From Thermacetogenium sp. UBA4966 (GTDB lineage: Bacteria; Bacillota; DSM-12270; Thermacetogeniales; Thermacetogeniaceae), in contig DHAA01000046.1 of assembly GCA_002397275.1 (NCBI GenBank), positions 18,304-69,868 on the forward strand: DNA of 51,565 bases, given 5' to 3'. The notes under the pieces are model-generated. The model was not told the DNA's origin, ran no database searches, and was given only the letters and a program-made list of their open reading frames with translations. Below are positions 32,915 through 41,469 of this stretch, piece by piece. Position 1 is the first letter of the stretch. Each line of letters starts with the position of its first letter. The translations under genes and the position numbers were made by a program.

Positions 32915-33094
32915 TTGTTTAGAAAAAAAGAAAAGAAAAGATCCAGCAAAACGCTAATCGGACTGGGTGCTCTTGCCACAGGACTAGGCAGACTTGTCGG
33001 CGGCAGAGTCGGCGACGGCCTCACCGGTTTTGGCCTGGCTCACATAATATTAGGTTCGCTAGACATGGCCAGGCCGGCAGTGAGAACCCGGTAA
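32915..33094 (+). CDS. 59-residue basic, glycine-rich small protein
   Basis: A short protein: a basic head (FRKKEKKRSSKT) followed by a Gly/Leu-rich hydrophobic part (GLGALATGLGRLVGGRVGDGLTGFGLAHIILG) that could be a membrane-active helix or a single membrane segment. The ORF opens much further upstream, but the long version crosses a terminator hairpin, so I chose TTG at 32915. It has GGGGGTGA 5 to 7 bases upstream; the in-frame GTG at 32906 is inside that site. No family is recognised. It is followed by a terminator-like hairpin (33207-33233). Confidence 0.5.
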   Translation: MFRKKEKKRSSKTLIGLGALATGLGRLVGGRVGDGLTGFGLAHIILGSLDMARPAVRTR

Positions 33095-33120
33095 AAATAC
33101 CTGGGCTGCTCGCCCAGGTA
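33093..33120 (-). terminator. second terminator-like hairpin on the minus strand
   Basis: TACCTGGGC/GCCCAGGTA 9-bp stem with a 5-base loop and five T on the minus strand. It lies about 260 bases beyond the tRNA genes and may catch read-through of their transcript. It overlaps the end of the 59-residue gene. Confidence 0.65.
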
Positions 33121-33206
33121 CCCTCTTGGTATTCACCCTCTTTTAATAAACCGCCCCTGCCCATTAATGATCTGCGGCTTCGGCATACAGTTTTTCGTTC
33201 GGGCAA

Positions 33207-33233
33207 GCCTTGCCCTCTATCAAGGCCTTTTTT
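33207..33233 (+). terminator. probable rho-independent terminator (plus strand)
   Basis: GCCTTG/CAAGGC 6-bp stem, 8-base loop and C followed by six T. It fits the end of the 59-residue gene's transcript, 110 bases after its stop. Confidence 0.5.
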
Positions 33234-33320
33234 ATATTGACTGTTGTCCAGCGCCATCACAACTGATGATCCAGCGGCCAGGGCTTTTACTGAGCGGCTG
33301 TTACTGAGCCGCAGAAAACC

Positions 33321-33345
33321 AAAAATAAGCGCTCCCGGCGCTTAT
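33321..33345 (-). terminator. terminator of the tRNA-Gln/tRNA-Glu unit
   Basis: ATAAGCGC/GCGCTTAT 8-bp stem with a 5-base loop and a short T-run on the minus strand, about 40 bases downstream of tRNA-Glu. Confidence 0.65.
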
Positions 33346-33385
33346 CTTCTTCAATACTCTGACTTCCGACCTCCGACCTCTAAAA

Positions 33386-33461
33386 TGGTAGCCCTAACGG
33401 GACTCGAACCCGTGTCTCCACCTTGAGAGGGTGGTGTCCTCGACCGCTAGACGATAGGGCC
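33386..33461 (-). tRNA. tRNA-Glu (CUC anticodon)
   Basis: 76 bases including an encoded CCA. Acceptor GGCCCTA pairs with TAGGGCT (one G-T), the D loop has AGCGGTC, the anticodon stem is CCACC/GGTGG with the loop C-T-CTC-A-A, and the T arm is CGGGTTCGAGTCCCG. It lies 7 bases after tRNA-Gln on the same strand and shares its promoter and terminator. Confidence 0.9.
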
Positions 33462-33468
33462 ACAAACA

Positions 33469-33542
33469 TGGCTGCGGGACTAGGGATCGAACCTAGGCTA
33501 GATGATCCAGAGTCACCTGTGCTACCGCTACACCATCCCGCA
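33469..33542 (-). tRNA. tRNA-Gln (CUG anticodon)
   Basis: 74 bases including CCA. Acceptor TGCGGGA pairs with TCCCGCA, the discriminator base is G, the anticodon loop is C-T-CTG-G-A and the T arm contains GGTTCGATCC. It is the first gene of a two-tRNA unit that follows gltX. Confidence 0.9.
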
Positions 33543-33558
33543 TCTCTTATGCTCTAAT

Positions 33559-33587
33559 AGTATACGCGAATCGCGCCGCTGCGTCAA
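33559..33587 (-). promoter_or_regulatory. sigma-A promoter of the tRNA unit
   Basis: TTGACG (33587-33582), a 17-base spacer and TATACT (33564-33559). The -35 box lies on the gltX stop codon, so the tRNAs have their own promoter and may also be read through from gltX. Confidence 0.75.
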
Positions 33588-35056
33588 GAGAGGTTTTCGA
33601 TATATTGTACCGCGCGCTCCATCCGCTTAAGCGTTTTCTCCTTCCCCAGGATAACCATTATCTCAAAAAGACCGGGGCCCATCGTCCTGCCGGAGAGAGC
33701 AAGCCGCGTGGGGTGAATGATTTCCCCCGCCTTGACGCCAAGTTCCTCACTCAACTCCCTGTAGGCAGCTTCCGTCGTCTCCAGATCAAACTTCTCCAGA
33801 AGAGCCAGTTTCTCCCGGGCTTTTTTTAAATACTCCGCCGCCTTTTCTTTGCGGAAATGCTTCCGTACACCCTTTTCATCATAAGAAAAACTATCGGTGT
33901 AAAAATACTCCGAGGCGTCGGCAACCTCCGCCAGGGTTTTGACTCGGGTGCGCACCGCGCTCACTACCTGCTTGAAATACACCGTCTCCTCCCGGTTCAA
34001 CCGCTGTGGAATCATATTTTTTTTCTGAAAGTAGGGCGCCGCCTGTTCAACAACCTGGTCGATGTCTTTTGCATTCAAATAGTGGCCGTTCATCCAGGTG
34101 AGCTTCTTTACATCATAAATCGCGGCTGTTTTCCCTACTTTTTCTAGTGTAAATTGGCTCACCAGCTCTGCAAGAGAAAGAACCTCCTGCTCACCCTCCG
34201 GCGACCACCCTAAAAGCGCCAAGTAATTTAGCAAGGCTTCCGGCAGATAACCCATCTCCCGGAACTCCTCCACAGAAGTCGCCCCATGCCGCTTGCTTAG
34301 TTTACTGCGGTCGGGCGCCAGAATCATAGGAACATGAGCAAAGACAGGGAGCGAATAGCCCAGAGACTGATAGATGAGAATTTGCCTGGGCGTGTTGGAT
34401 AGATGTTCTTCAGCTCTCAGGATGTGAGAGATACGCATTTTGGCGTCATCAACGACACAAGCAAAATTATAGGCCGGTATTCCGTTAGATTTCATAATAA
34501 TAAAATCATCGAGAACATCGTTGGCAAAAACCACATCGCCTCTGAAAAAATCTTGCACAATCGTTTCCCCGCGATCAGGAATACGCAGTCTGATCGCCGG
34601 TCTCAAACCTTGATTTTCCTTTTCTATTTGCTCTTGTAAACTTAATTCCCGGCACCTGCCGTCATAGCGCGGCGCTCTGCCTTCCGCCGCGGCCTGTTTG
34701 CGTCTCTCGGCCAGTTCTTCAGGAGTGCAGTAGCATCTGTAGGCTATCCCCCGTTCAACCAGCATCCGCGCTGTTTCTTTGTAAATATCCAATCGCTGCG
34801 ACTGAGAGTAAGGGCCGTATAGGCCTCCTGCAGCGGGGCCTTCATCCCAATCCAGTCCTAACCATCTGAGCGCGGAAAGTATCCCGCGCCTCGACTCCTC
34901 TGTAGAACGGGTCAAATCCGTATCATCTATGCGCAGGATTAAGCTCCCGTTGTTATGCCGTGCGAAAAGGAAGTTAAACAATGCCGTGCGAGCGCCGCCG
35001 ATATGCAAATTACCTGTCGGACTAGGCGCAAAGCGCACCCTGATATCTTGAGCCAC
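33584..35056 (-). CDS. gltX: glutamate--tRNA ligase
   Basis: A 490-residue class I synthetase. HIGH is present as HIGG in APSPTGNLHIGGARTA (residues 8-23), and the KMSKS motif reads KLSKRHG at about 252-258. Length and architecture match the bacterial enzyme. In Firmicutes GltX is usually non-discriminating and also charges tRNA-Gln with Glu, which GatCAB then amidates. The ORF opens 17 codons earlier; GTG at 35056 fits the family start and is preceded by AGGAGGG about 10 bases before. No synthetase-specific leader is visible. It is followed by genes for tRNA-Gln and tRNA-Glu, its likely two substrates. Confidence 0.95.
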   Translation of the reverse strand: MAQDIRVRFAPSPTGNLHIGGARTALFNFLFARHNNGSLILRIDDTDLTRSTEESRRGILSALRWLGLDWDEGPAAGGLYGPYSQSQRLDIYKETARMLVERGIAYRCYCTPEELAERRKQAAAEGRAPRYDGRCRELSLQEQIEKENQGLRPAIRLRIPDRGETIVQDFFRGDVVFANDVLDDFIIMKSNGIPAYNFACVVDDAKMRISHILRAEEHLSNTPRQILIYQSLGYSLPVFAHVPMILAPDRSKLSKRHGATSVEEFREMGYLPEALLNYLALLGWSPEGEQEVLSLAELVSQFTLEKVGKTAAIYDVKKLTWMNGHYLNAKDIDQVVEQAAPYFQKKNMIPQRLNREETVYFKQVVSAVRTRVKTLAEVADASEYFYTDSFSYDEKGVRKHFRKEKAAEYLKKAREKLALLEKFDLETTEAAYRELSEELGVKAGEIIHPTRLALSGRTMGPGLFEIMVILGKEKTLKRMERAVQYIENLS

Positions 35057-35247
35057 GTTAGTTGATCCCTCCTGCTTCCATAATGCTCGTCTTCCCCAGT
35101 ATACCACAGCTAAAACTTAAAAAATACTCAGCGGCCCGGAAGAAGCGAGCGCCTTCACCTATAAATCTCGGCAAGATAAAGTAAACAGGGAGATTGCATC
35201 GCTTGCTCAAACAAGGTAAAATGGGGCTAGAAAGGGGGGAATCAAAG

Positions 35248-35717
35248 ATGGGGATAATCAAAAAAACTTAGGCTTCGGGGATCTCTTCAAGCTGCCTACG
35301 CTGTTCCGCTCGTCTAAAAAAAAGAAGAGTAAGCCTCAAACGGAGGACGACGTATTATATCCTCTAGATAAGGCAAGGGAGAACTGGAAACAGGCAGTAG
35401 GTTTTTATTGTTCGGGACGCTATGACCAAGCTGCCGTCAAGTTTCGCGGTTTTTTGGAAATGCTTCTCAAAGCAAACTGCACCGGCTTCATCTCAACTGC
35501 CGAAAACGACCTCCTGGCTCTCGCCCAAAAAGCCTTCGGCGAAATACCGGGAGGAATACGCGCTGATCTTATGTTCATCAATCCACACTATACTCTGGTG
35601 AAAAGTGTCTACAGCGCCGCTTTTGCCGACGACATCTACGAAAAAACGAAGTGTGTCGCTCAATGGATTTTCTCACAATCTCCTTCATATGCCCACATCA
35701 ACTTAGAGATCAAGTAA
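35248..35717 (+). CDS. HEPN-like protein, frame broken at an A7 run
   Basis: The frame from about 35265 to 35717 encodes a protein with DKARENWKQAVGFYCSGRYDQ, then a helix with EMLLKA, and a second helix bundle (INPHYTLVKSVYSAAFADD, then CVAQWI). This resembles HEPN-domain proteins, which bind or cleave RNA or pair with nucleotidyltransferases, but the R-x4-6-H motif is not seen. The frame has no good in-frame start. An ATG at 35248 with a GGGGGGA site upstream reads MGIIKK, then stops; shifting by -1 on the A7 run (35260-35266) leads straight into the main frame (NLGFGDLFKLPT). So it is either a frameshifted gene, a sequencing error or slippage. No nucleotidyltransferase partner is nearby. 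Confidence 0.5.
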
Positions 35718-35798
35718 CTTTAACCGCACGCGCCTCATTAAAAAACTGATATGCATTTAACAGCTTCCGTAAAAATTCTGCAAAATATAAAGCTCAGG

Positions 35799-35842
35799 GG
35801 GCGGGTCAGAATTACCCTTGATCCGCCCGCTTTCTTCTCTTT
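35799..35842 (+). terminator. rho-independent terminator after the HEPN-like gene
   Basis: GGGCGGGTCA/TGATCCGCCC 10-bp stem with one G-T pair and a 10-base loop, followed by GCTTTCTTCTCTTT. It separates the HEPN-like gene from the MFS gene. Confidence 0.75.
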
Positions 35843-35950
35843 AACCGCTGTAACTACGACGGTGAAGGTCCTTTTGTCACGGTAACTGTCACCTTGAATA
35901 AAGCGTAACTTGGTCTCTGCGCCTGCAGAATAAACAGCTTGCGGCTCTTT

Positions 35951-35959
35951 TGATATAAT
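35951..35959 (+). promoter_or_regulatory. extended -10 promoter element of the MFS gene
   Basis: TGATATAAT, a TG-extended perfect -10 box. No good -35 box is seen at 16-18 bases, as is usual for extended -10 promoters. It is 58 bases before the MFS start. Confidence 0.5.
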
Positions 35960-36017
35960 ACTGTTGTATCCATAAGCGCTATAAATAATTTGCGCGGTAA
36001 AAGAAGTGATAATCACC

Positions 36018-37481
36018 ATGAACATAAAAAAAAGAAACGTCATCGCCGCGTTGATGGTCGCCATGTTTCTAGGCGCCATTGAGGGTACCGTCGTAACTAC
36101 GGCTATACCGACAATAGTTAAAGACCTGAGCGGATTTGGATTAATCAGCTGGGTTTTTTCCATTTATTTTTTGACATCGGCCATCTCTACCCCGGTTTAT
36201 GGGAAGCTATCGGACCTGTACGGCAGGAAAAACATGCTTTCCATCGGCATAGTCATCTTCCTGGCGGGCAGTTGCCTCTGCGGTTTATCGCAGAGCATGT
36301 ACCAGCTGATCGCTTTCCGCGCCCTACAGGGATTAGGTGCCGGTTCAATATTCACCGTTACTTACACTATTGTCGGCGATATGTTCGCCCTTGCGGAGAG
36401 AGCAAAAGTTCAGGGCTGGCTAAACGCCGTCTGGGGGATAGCCAGTATAATAGGCCCCTTTATGGGAGGGTTTTTAATAGACTTCCTTTCCTGGCATTGG
36501 GTTTTCTTTATCAACGTGCCTTTCGGCATAATTTCTGTTTGGCTGCTTCAAAAAAATTTCAGCGAAAGGTTGGAAAGGGAAAAACGGCAAATAGACTATA
36601 CAGGCATTCTGCTGCTTTCCGCCGCCATAATGATTCTTTTAGCCGGCGTCCCTTTAGGGGGGAAGAACACAGCGGCGGCAACGGCGCTTACGCTTGTTTT
36701 ATTGCTGGTTTTCTATTTTACAGAAAAGCAAGCGAAAGAACCCATCGTTCCGCTGGAGATCCTGACAAAAAATAATACGGTCATTAATGCAATCAGTTTT
36801 TTAGCGGCTGCCGTCTTAATTGGCGCCGACGTCTATATTCCTATTTTTATTCAAAATGTCTTAGGATTCGGAGCTACCGTTTCCGGGCTGTCTATGGCGC
36901 CCATGTCTGTTTCCTGGCTTCTTTCCTCCGTAATTCTGGCAAAAGCAATCCCCAAATACGGTGAAAGGGTCGTCACATTTATCTCCATGTTTGTACTGCT
37001 GCTGAGCTGTTTGCTCTTGCCTTCATTTGAGCTTCAATCCCCATTAGTCATTGTTATTATTTGCAATTTTATCATGGGGTTAGGACTCGGAGGATGCTTT
37101 ACCACGATGACGATAGCCATACAGACATCTGTCGGCTATGAAAAAAGAGGCGCCGCCACAGCCCTGAATTCCCTTGTGCGCACAATAGGCCATACCATAG
37201 GGGTGGGCATCTTCGGCAGCGTCTTTAACCTGAATATAGTCGGCTACTTTAACAATTTAGGCATCAAAGGGGTGCATCCCAACGACATCTATTCCGCGGC
37301 CGGCCACGGCGGCAATATATCTCTACAAAACATACAGATTTCTATAAATACGGCGCTCCATCCGGTTTTCCTGATAATGATTATTTCAACTGCAGTCTGT
37401 ATTGTGCTCTCTCTCCTGCTTCCCAGCGAACTGAAAGAAAAGGAGAAAGAGGAGAAGACGGATTCGGCGCAGCCGGCTTAA
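36018..37481 (+). CDS. MFS multidrug/proton antiporter (DHA2, EmrB/QacA type)
   Basis: A 487-residue membrane protein with about 14 hydrophobic segments, the DHA2 type. The N-terminal part contains the family motif GxLSDLYGRKN (here GKLSDLYGRKNML, about 58-70) and motif C-like GPFMGGFL at about 148-155. It probably exports drugs or another small molecule using the proton gradient. It starts at an ATG with a poor ribosome-binding site (AGAAGTGAT). It converges with the ABC pair with an 8-base gap and no terminator between them. The substrate is unknown. Confidence 0.85.
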   Translation: MNIKKRNVIAALMVAMFLGAIEGTVVTTAIPTIVKDLSGFGLISWVFSIYFLTSAISTPVYGKLSDLYGRKNMLSIGIVIFLAGSCLCGLSQSMYQLIAFRALQGLGAGSIFTVTYTIVGDMFALAERAKVQGWLNAVWGIASIIGPFMGGFLIDFLSWHWVFFINVPFGIISVWLLQKNFSERLEREKRQIDYTGILLLSAAIMILLAGVPLGGKNTAAATALTLVLLLVFYFTEKQAKEPIVPLEILTKNNTVINAISFLAAAVLIGADVYIPIFIQNVLGFGATVSGLSMAPMSVSWLLSSVILAKAIPKYGERVVTFISMFVLLLSCLLLPSFELQSPLVIVIICNFIMGLGLGGCFTTMTIAIQTSVGYEKRGAATALNSLVRTIGHTIGVGIFGSVFNLNIVGYFNNLGIKGVHPNDIYSAAGHGGNISLQNIQISINTALHPVFLIMIISTAVCIVLSLLLPSELKEKEKEEKTDSAQPA

Positions 37482-37489
37482 ACCCTGTT

Positions 37490-39250
37490 TTAAGAAGCGG
37501 CGACACTCCATCCTTTTGTTTCCTGCTGAATACGGTAAAGCTTTTCGTACAAGCCTTTGTTTCGTATTAACGCCTCATGGTCACCCTCTTCGACCAGCTC
37601 GCCTTCATCGAGAACGATGATCTTATCCGCTCCCGCTACCGTTCTCAGCCTATGGGCGATCACAATAACCGTTTTGCCTTCAATCAGCTTGGAAATGGCC
37701 TGCTGAATCTGTACCTCGTTTTCCGGGTCAAGGAAAGCGGTGGCCTCGTCCAGCAAGACGATAGGGGCCTTCTTCAAGAGGGCGCGGGCGATGGAAATGC
37801 GCTGCCGCTCACCGCCGGAGAGGGCGCCGGCGTTTTCGCCGAGCATCGTTTGGTAGCCGTCCGGCAGGTTTTCGACAAATTCATGGCAGCAGGCTGCTTT
37901 TGCCGCCTCCATAACCTGCTCTTCCGTCGCTTCCATATCCCCGATGCGGATATTATTGTAGACCGTATCGTCGAAAAGAATGACATCCTGGAAGACGAAC
38001 GACATGTAGCTCATCAGATGTTCGGGGTCGAGGGTCTTCACATCGACGCCGCCGATTCTGACGCATCCCTCGTTCACATCCCAAAAGCGGGCAATCAGTC
38101 TGGAGATGGTGCTTTTTCCGCAACCGGAGGGACCCACCAGCGCTGTGATGGCATCCTGCGGGATAGATACCGTCAGATTTTTGATCGCCATGTTTCCCTG
38201 AGGATTGTCGGCGTTGTAGCTGAAGGATACATTCTCAAAATCAATATTCCAGCTTGTTAGCTGTTTCTCTGTATCACCATCCATGACGGGGGTCGTCGTC
38301 AATGTACGCATCCTCTTTGTAGCGGTGCGGTGGTAAAACAGCTCCGGCAGAAGAGTAAATTCAACGACAATCGGTCCGTAAATGCGAACAACGATGACAA
38401 AAAACATCAACAGAGGAATCAGCTCGATCCTCCCCCCTGTTAAAAGATGCGTTCCCACAAAAACAGTGAGACCCACACCGGCCTGCAGGATCATCTGCGC
38501 CCCGGTAACGAAAATTCCTGTTCCTAGTTCCATTTTAACGGCCATTTTCTTCATCAGGCGCAGCGCTCTGTCCAGCGCCGAAAATCTGGAACCTTCCAGC
38601 CCGCAAGCCTTGATCACCTTGATCCCGTCAAGATACTCCTGCACCTGATCCGCTGCTTTCAGTTTTACCTCCACATACTTCTCGTTCAGCCTGTTCTGGT
38701 ATTTTTTGCTGCCCAAAATGATCAGCAAGGCTAGAGGAGCGGTGCAGAATATGGAGAGCGCCAGCCTCCAGTCAAAAATGGCCAGCAAGGCGCAGATAAT
38801 CGTAATAGAAATAGCGTTGGCGCTTAATTGCGGTACGACATGGCTGAGCACATGCTCGGTCGTCGAGCAGTCGGCCATGATGTTTGTGGTCAGTTCCGAT
38901 AAATCCTTGGAGTTGAAAAAGCTCATAGGCAGCTTGCGGATATGCTCGGAGATACTGATTCTTGTGTGCTCAGCTTCCATGTATGAGGTGACGTATGTCT
39001 TTTTGTAATCGTTTTTACTGGCGATAAACACGAGAATTGCCGACACAATACCGCCTGCAAGGTAAATCCACATGTACGTCCAGGAGATCTCCCTCCCCAT
39101 AAGCGGTTTCAGGAGTTCCGCAAAAATCTGAATGGTGACGATAAAGGGCAGCATCAGTGACAGATTGGTAAGCGTGCAGGCGGCGATAGCCTTTTTCAAA
39201 TCGGAGTAGCCTTTATCTGTGAGCATTAATATTTCTTTGAGCTTATGCAT
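37490..39250 (-). CDS. ABC transporter, fused membrane and ATPase domains (second subunit)
   Basis: A 586-residue half-transporter: six membrane segments (about 20-310) and a nucleotide-binding domain with Walker A GPSGCGKST (about 374-382), the signature LSGGERQRISIARALL, Walker B IVLLDEATAFLDPENE and the H-loop IAHRLRT. The ATAFxDPENE Walker-B/D-loop form is typical of siderophore-importing ABC exporters such as YbtPQ/IrtAB. Its start overlaps the previous gene by 8 bases, so it forms a heterodimer with the 39243-41066 product. The predicted substrate is a metal-siderophore complex; this rests on the motif and on the operator-like sites upstream, not on direct evidence. Confidence 0.85.
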   Translation of the reverse strand: MHKLKEILMLTDKGYSDLKKAIAACTLTNLSLMLPFIVTIQIFAELLKPLMGREISWTYMWIYLAGGIVSAILVFIASKNDYKKTYVTSYMEAEHTRISISEHIRKLPMSFFNSKDLSELTTNIMADCSTTEHVLSHVVPQLSANAISITIICALLAIFDWRLALSIFCTAPLALLIILGSKKYQNRLNEKYVEVKLKAADQVQEYLDGIKVIKACGLEGSRFSALDRALRLMKKMAVKMELGTGIFVTGAQMILQAGVGLTVFVGTHLLTGGRIELIPLLMFFVIVVRIYGPIVVEFTLLPELFYHRTATKRMRTLTTTPVMDGDTEKQLTSWNIDFENVSFSYNADNPQGNMAIKNLTVSIPQDAITALVGPSGCGKSTISRLIARFWDVNEGCVRIGGVDVKTLDPEHLMSYMSFVFQDVILFDDTVYNNIRIGDMEATEEQVMEAAKAACCHEFVENLPDGYQTMLGENAGALSGGERQRISIARALLKKAPIVLLDEATAFLDPENEVQIQQAISKLIEGKTVIVIAHRLRTVAGADKIIVLDEGELVEEGDHEALIRNKGLYEKLYRIQQETKGWSVAAS

Positions 39251-41066
39251 GCGCCGCAGCCCCCTTCCGGCTCATCTTCCAATCAAGCGTTTGCGTATAC
39301 ATGGTCCACATGTCGAAATATTTACCGCCTCTGGCCAGCAGTTCGTCATGGCTGCCCTCTTCGATCAGCCGCCCCTTGTCCAGCACCACTATTTTATTGG
39401 CGTTGCGCACTGTTGACAGGCGGTGCGCGATCATGATCACCGTTTTGCGGCGCATCAATTTTTCAAAGGCGCGCTGTATCAGATACTCATTTTCAGGGTC
39501 CGCGAAGGCGGTCGCTTCATCCAGCACGATAATAGGAGCATCCTTGACAATCGCTCTGGCGATGGCGATACGCTGCTGTTCCCCGCCGGAGAGATGTATC
39601 CCCGCTGTACCGATCACCGTCTGATACTTATCGGGCAGTTTCTCAACAAACTCATGGCATTGAGCGGCCTTGGCGGCTGCAATAACCTGCTCGTCCGCAG
39701 CGTTCTGGTTGCCGAGCCGGATATTGTCCATGATACTCTGTTTAAAGAGGAAGACATCTTGGAAGACAAAACCGACCTGTTTCATCAGGTATTCACTCTC
39801 CATATGGCGCACATCGACGCCGCCGATCTTGATGCTCCCTTCCGTCACATCAAAAAAACGGGGGATCAGATGGGCGACGGTGCTCTTTCCGCCTCCCGAC
39901 GGTCCGACTATCGCTGTAATTTCATTTTCCTCCGCCCGAAAAGATACGTCCGACAGAGCATCAACTTCCTGATTGGCATAAGAGAAGGAAACATTTTCAA
40001 AAACAATTTCGTGCCCTTGCATCGTACTGGGAACTTGAGGCTGAGGCAGGCGCGGCTGGCGCAAAATATTGTCCATGCGCTCCACACCGCCGAGGATCTG
40101 TAAGCCGCCGCTCATCACATACATAATTTTCATCATCACCGTAGAAATGGAGGGGACAAAAATCAGGTAAAAAATAAATGTACCGGCAAAGGCGGTATAA
40201 TCGGCGGTGTTGATTCCGATCAGTATTCCTGCGGGGATTAAAAATAAGTAAATGTTATTGATGACCGTGGTAAAAGCCGACATATAATTTTCCCAGCTTA
40301 AGGTGTAGGGAATGACCATCCTCGTATATTCCTTAATGGCGGTATGCATCCTGCGGAAGGAATACACCGTCTGCTTGAAGGCTTTGACCACGGTAATGCC
40401 CCGGATATATTCGACGGCGGCATTGTTCATCTCCTCCAGCGAATTTTGGTACTGTTCCATCTTAGCCCTGGCGCCTTCGTTCCCATAGGCTTTTGCCTGA
40501 ATCAAAAAAGCGGCGACAATGCCCACGATAGCCGCCAGGCCAAAGCGCCAGTCCACAATCAGCAGAATAGCGAACATGACGACCGGCGCCACCAGCGAAG
40601 CCACGATGTCAGGAAGCTGATGAGCGATAAAGCCCTCTATCTTTTCGATGTTCTCGTCTATGATTTTGCGCAGTTTGCCGCTGCCGACGAGCACATGAAA
40701 ACCAAGCGGCACCCTGGCCAAATGCAAAGCAAAATTCGCCTTCAGTTCATAGAGCGTGCCGAACGCCGCCAGATGCGAGCACATCAGCGCAAGAAAATAC
40801 AGCAAGATATTGAGCACTATGCCGCCGAAGGCAATCCAGCCGAAGGCGAGCGCCCTTTGCAGGTCAAGGCCTCCAAAATCAGGATACGCCCCCATGATCT
40901 CCATCACAATATAGTAAATAGCGATATGCGGAATAAATGAGGCTACAGCGGCCAAGGCTGAGAGAATCACCGCCGTAATAATAAGCGGCTTTTTGGTAGC
41001 GGCAAGCTCCATCAGTCTGGCCACACCGGTTTTCGGTTTTGCGGCCGTTGTATTTTTCTGTTTCAC
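39243..41066 (-). CDS. ABC transporter, fused membrane and ATPase domains (first subunit)
   Basis: A 607-residue half-transporter, first gene of the pair. Six membrane segments (about 30-330) are followed by the ATPase domain: Walker A GPSGGGKST (about 390-398), the signature LSGGEQQRIAIARAIV, Walker B IVLDEATAFADPENE and the H-loop IAHRLST. The ATAFADPENE form is found in YbtP/YbtQ- and IrtA/IrtB-type transporters. GTG (41066) is the start, with a strong GAGGAGG 6 bases upstream. The 5' leader is long, and two palindromes resembling DtxR/IdeR operators lie 290 and 390 bases upstream (41358-41469), which supports iron- or manganese-dependent repression. Confidence 0.85.
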   Translation of the reverse strand: MKQKNTTAAKPKTGVARLMELAATKKPLIITAVILSALAAVASFIPHIAIYYIVMEIMGAYPDFGGLDLQRALAFGWIAFGGIVLNILLYFLALMCSHLAAFGTLYELKANFALHLARVPLGFHVLVGSGKLRKIIDENIEKIEGFIAHQLPDIVASLVAPVVMFAILLIVDWRFGLAAIVGIVAAFLIQAKAYGNEGARAKMEQYQNSLEEMNNAAVEYIRGITVVKAFKQTVYSFRRMHTAIKEYTRMVIPYTLSWENYMSAFTTVINNIYLFLIPAGILIGINTADYTAFAGTFIFYLIFVPSISTVMMKIMYVMSGGLQILGGVERMDNILRQPRLPQPQVPSTMQGHEIVFENVSFSYANQEVDALSDVSFRAEENEITAIVGPSGGGKSTVAHLIPRFFDVTEGSIKIGGVDVRHMESEYLMKQVGFVFQDVFLFKQSIMDNIRLGNQNAADEQVIAAAKAAQCHEFVEKLPDKYQTVIGTAGIHLSGGEQQRIAIARAIVKDAPIIVLDEATAFADPENEYLIQRAFEKLMRRKTVIMIAHRLSTVRNANKIVVLDKGRLIEEGSHDELLARGGKYFDMWTMYTQTLDWKMSRKGAAAHA

Positions 41067-41357
41067 AGTTCCTCCTCCTCGTATAATAGTTTTTGTAGTC
41101 GTTAATCATCCAACTTTTAAAGAAGCCCAACAAGGCTCAAAAACGATCTTAGAGAGAGCAGTATAATCTTCCCATTCCAACAGACAACAGTCCTAGAATG
41201 CATTACGATCCGCCCCTTTGCCGGCAGCGCCTTGTTCCTGCACATCCTTCTCTCCTTCTGCCGGCAGATGCAACACAGGTAAATTGCAGATATAGCAGAT
41301 GTGGATTGGATTTGCCTGCGCCGTACGATCCTAACGCGGGCATTGGCTTTGTTTTAT

Positions 41358-41373
41358 GTTAGATAAATCTAAC
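41358..41373. promoter_or_regulatory. palindromic operator-like site 1 (DtxR/IdeR-like)
   Basis: GTTAGAT-AA-ATCTAAC, perfect 7-bp arms with a 2-base spacer. It overlaps the possible -10 box (TATAGT) of the ABC operon on the minus strand. It shares TTAG...CTAA and its preceding TTTATG with site 2. Confidence 0.6.
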
Positions 41374-41453
41374 TATAGTGCGTAATACAATGCAACAAGT
41401 GTCTTTACGTTCCAGGCGGTTTGCATAACCCTAAGCGTCATTTAATAGTTTAT

Positions 41454-41469
41454 GTTAGGTTTTGCTAAC
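41454..41469. promoter_or_regulatory. palindromic operator-like site 2 (DtxR/IdeR-like)
   Basis: GTTAGGTTTTGCTAAC, 5-bp arms GTTAG/CTAAC, 16 bp overall, like site 1. The left half TTAGGTT and the right CTAAC match the DtxR/IdeR consensus TTAGGTTAGGCTAACCTAA at most positions. Centre-to-centre distance to site 1 is 96 bases. Confidence 0.6.

Noticed and set aside
33021..33260. 79-codon minus-strand frame between the 59-residue gene and tRNAs
   Set aside because: It overlaps two terminator hairpins and the opposite gene, with no start signal.
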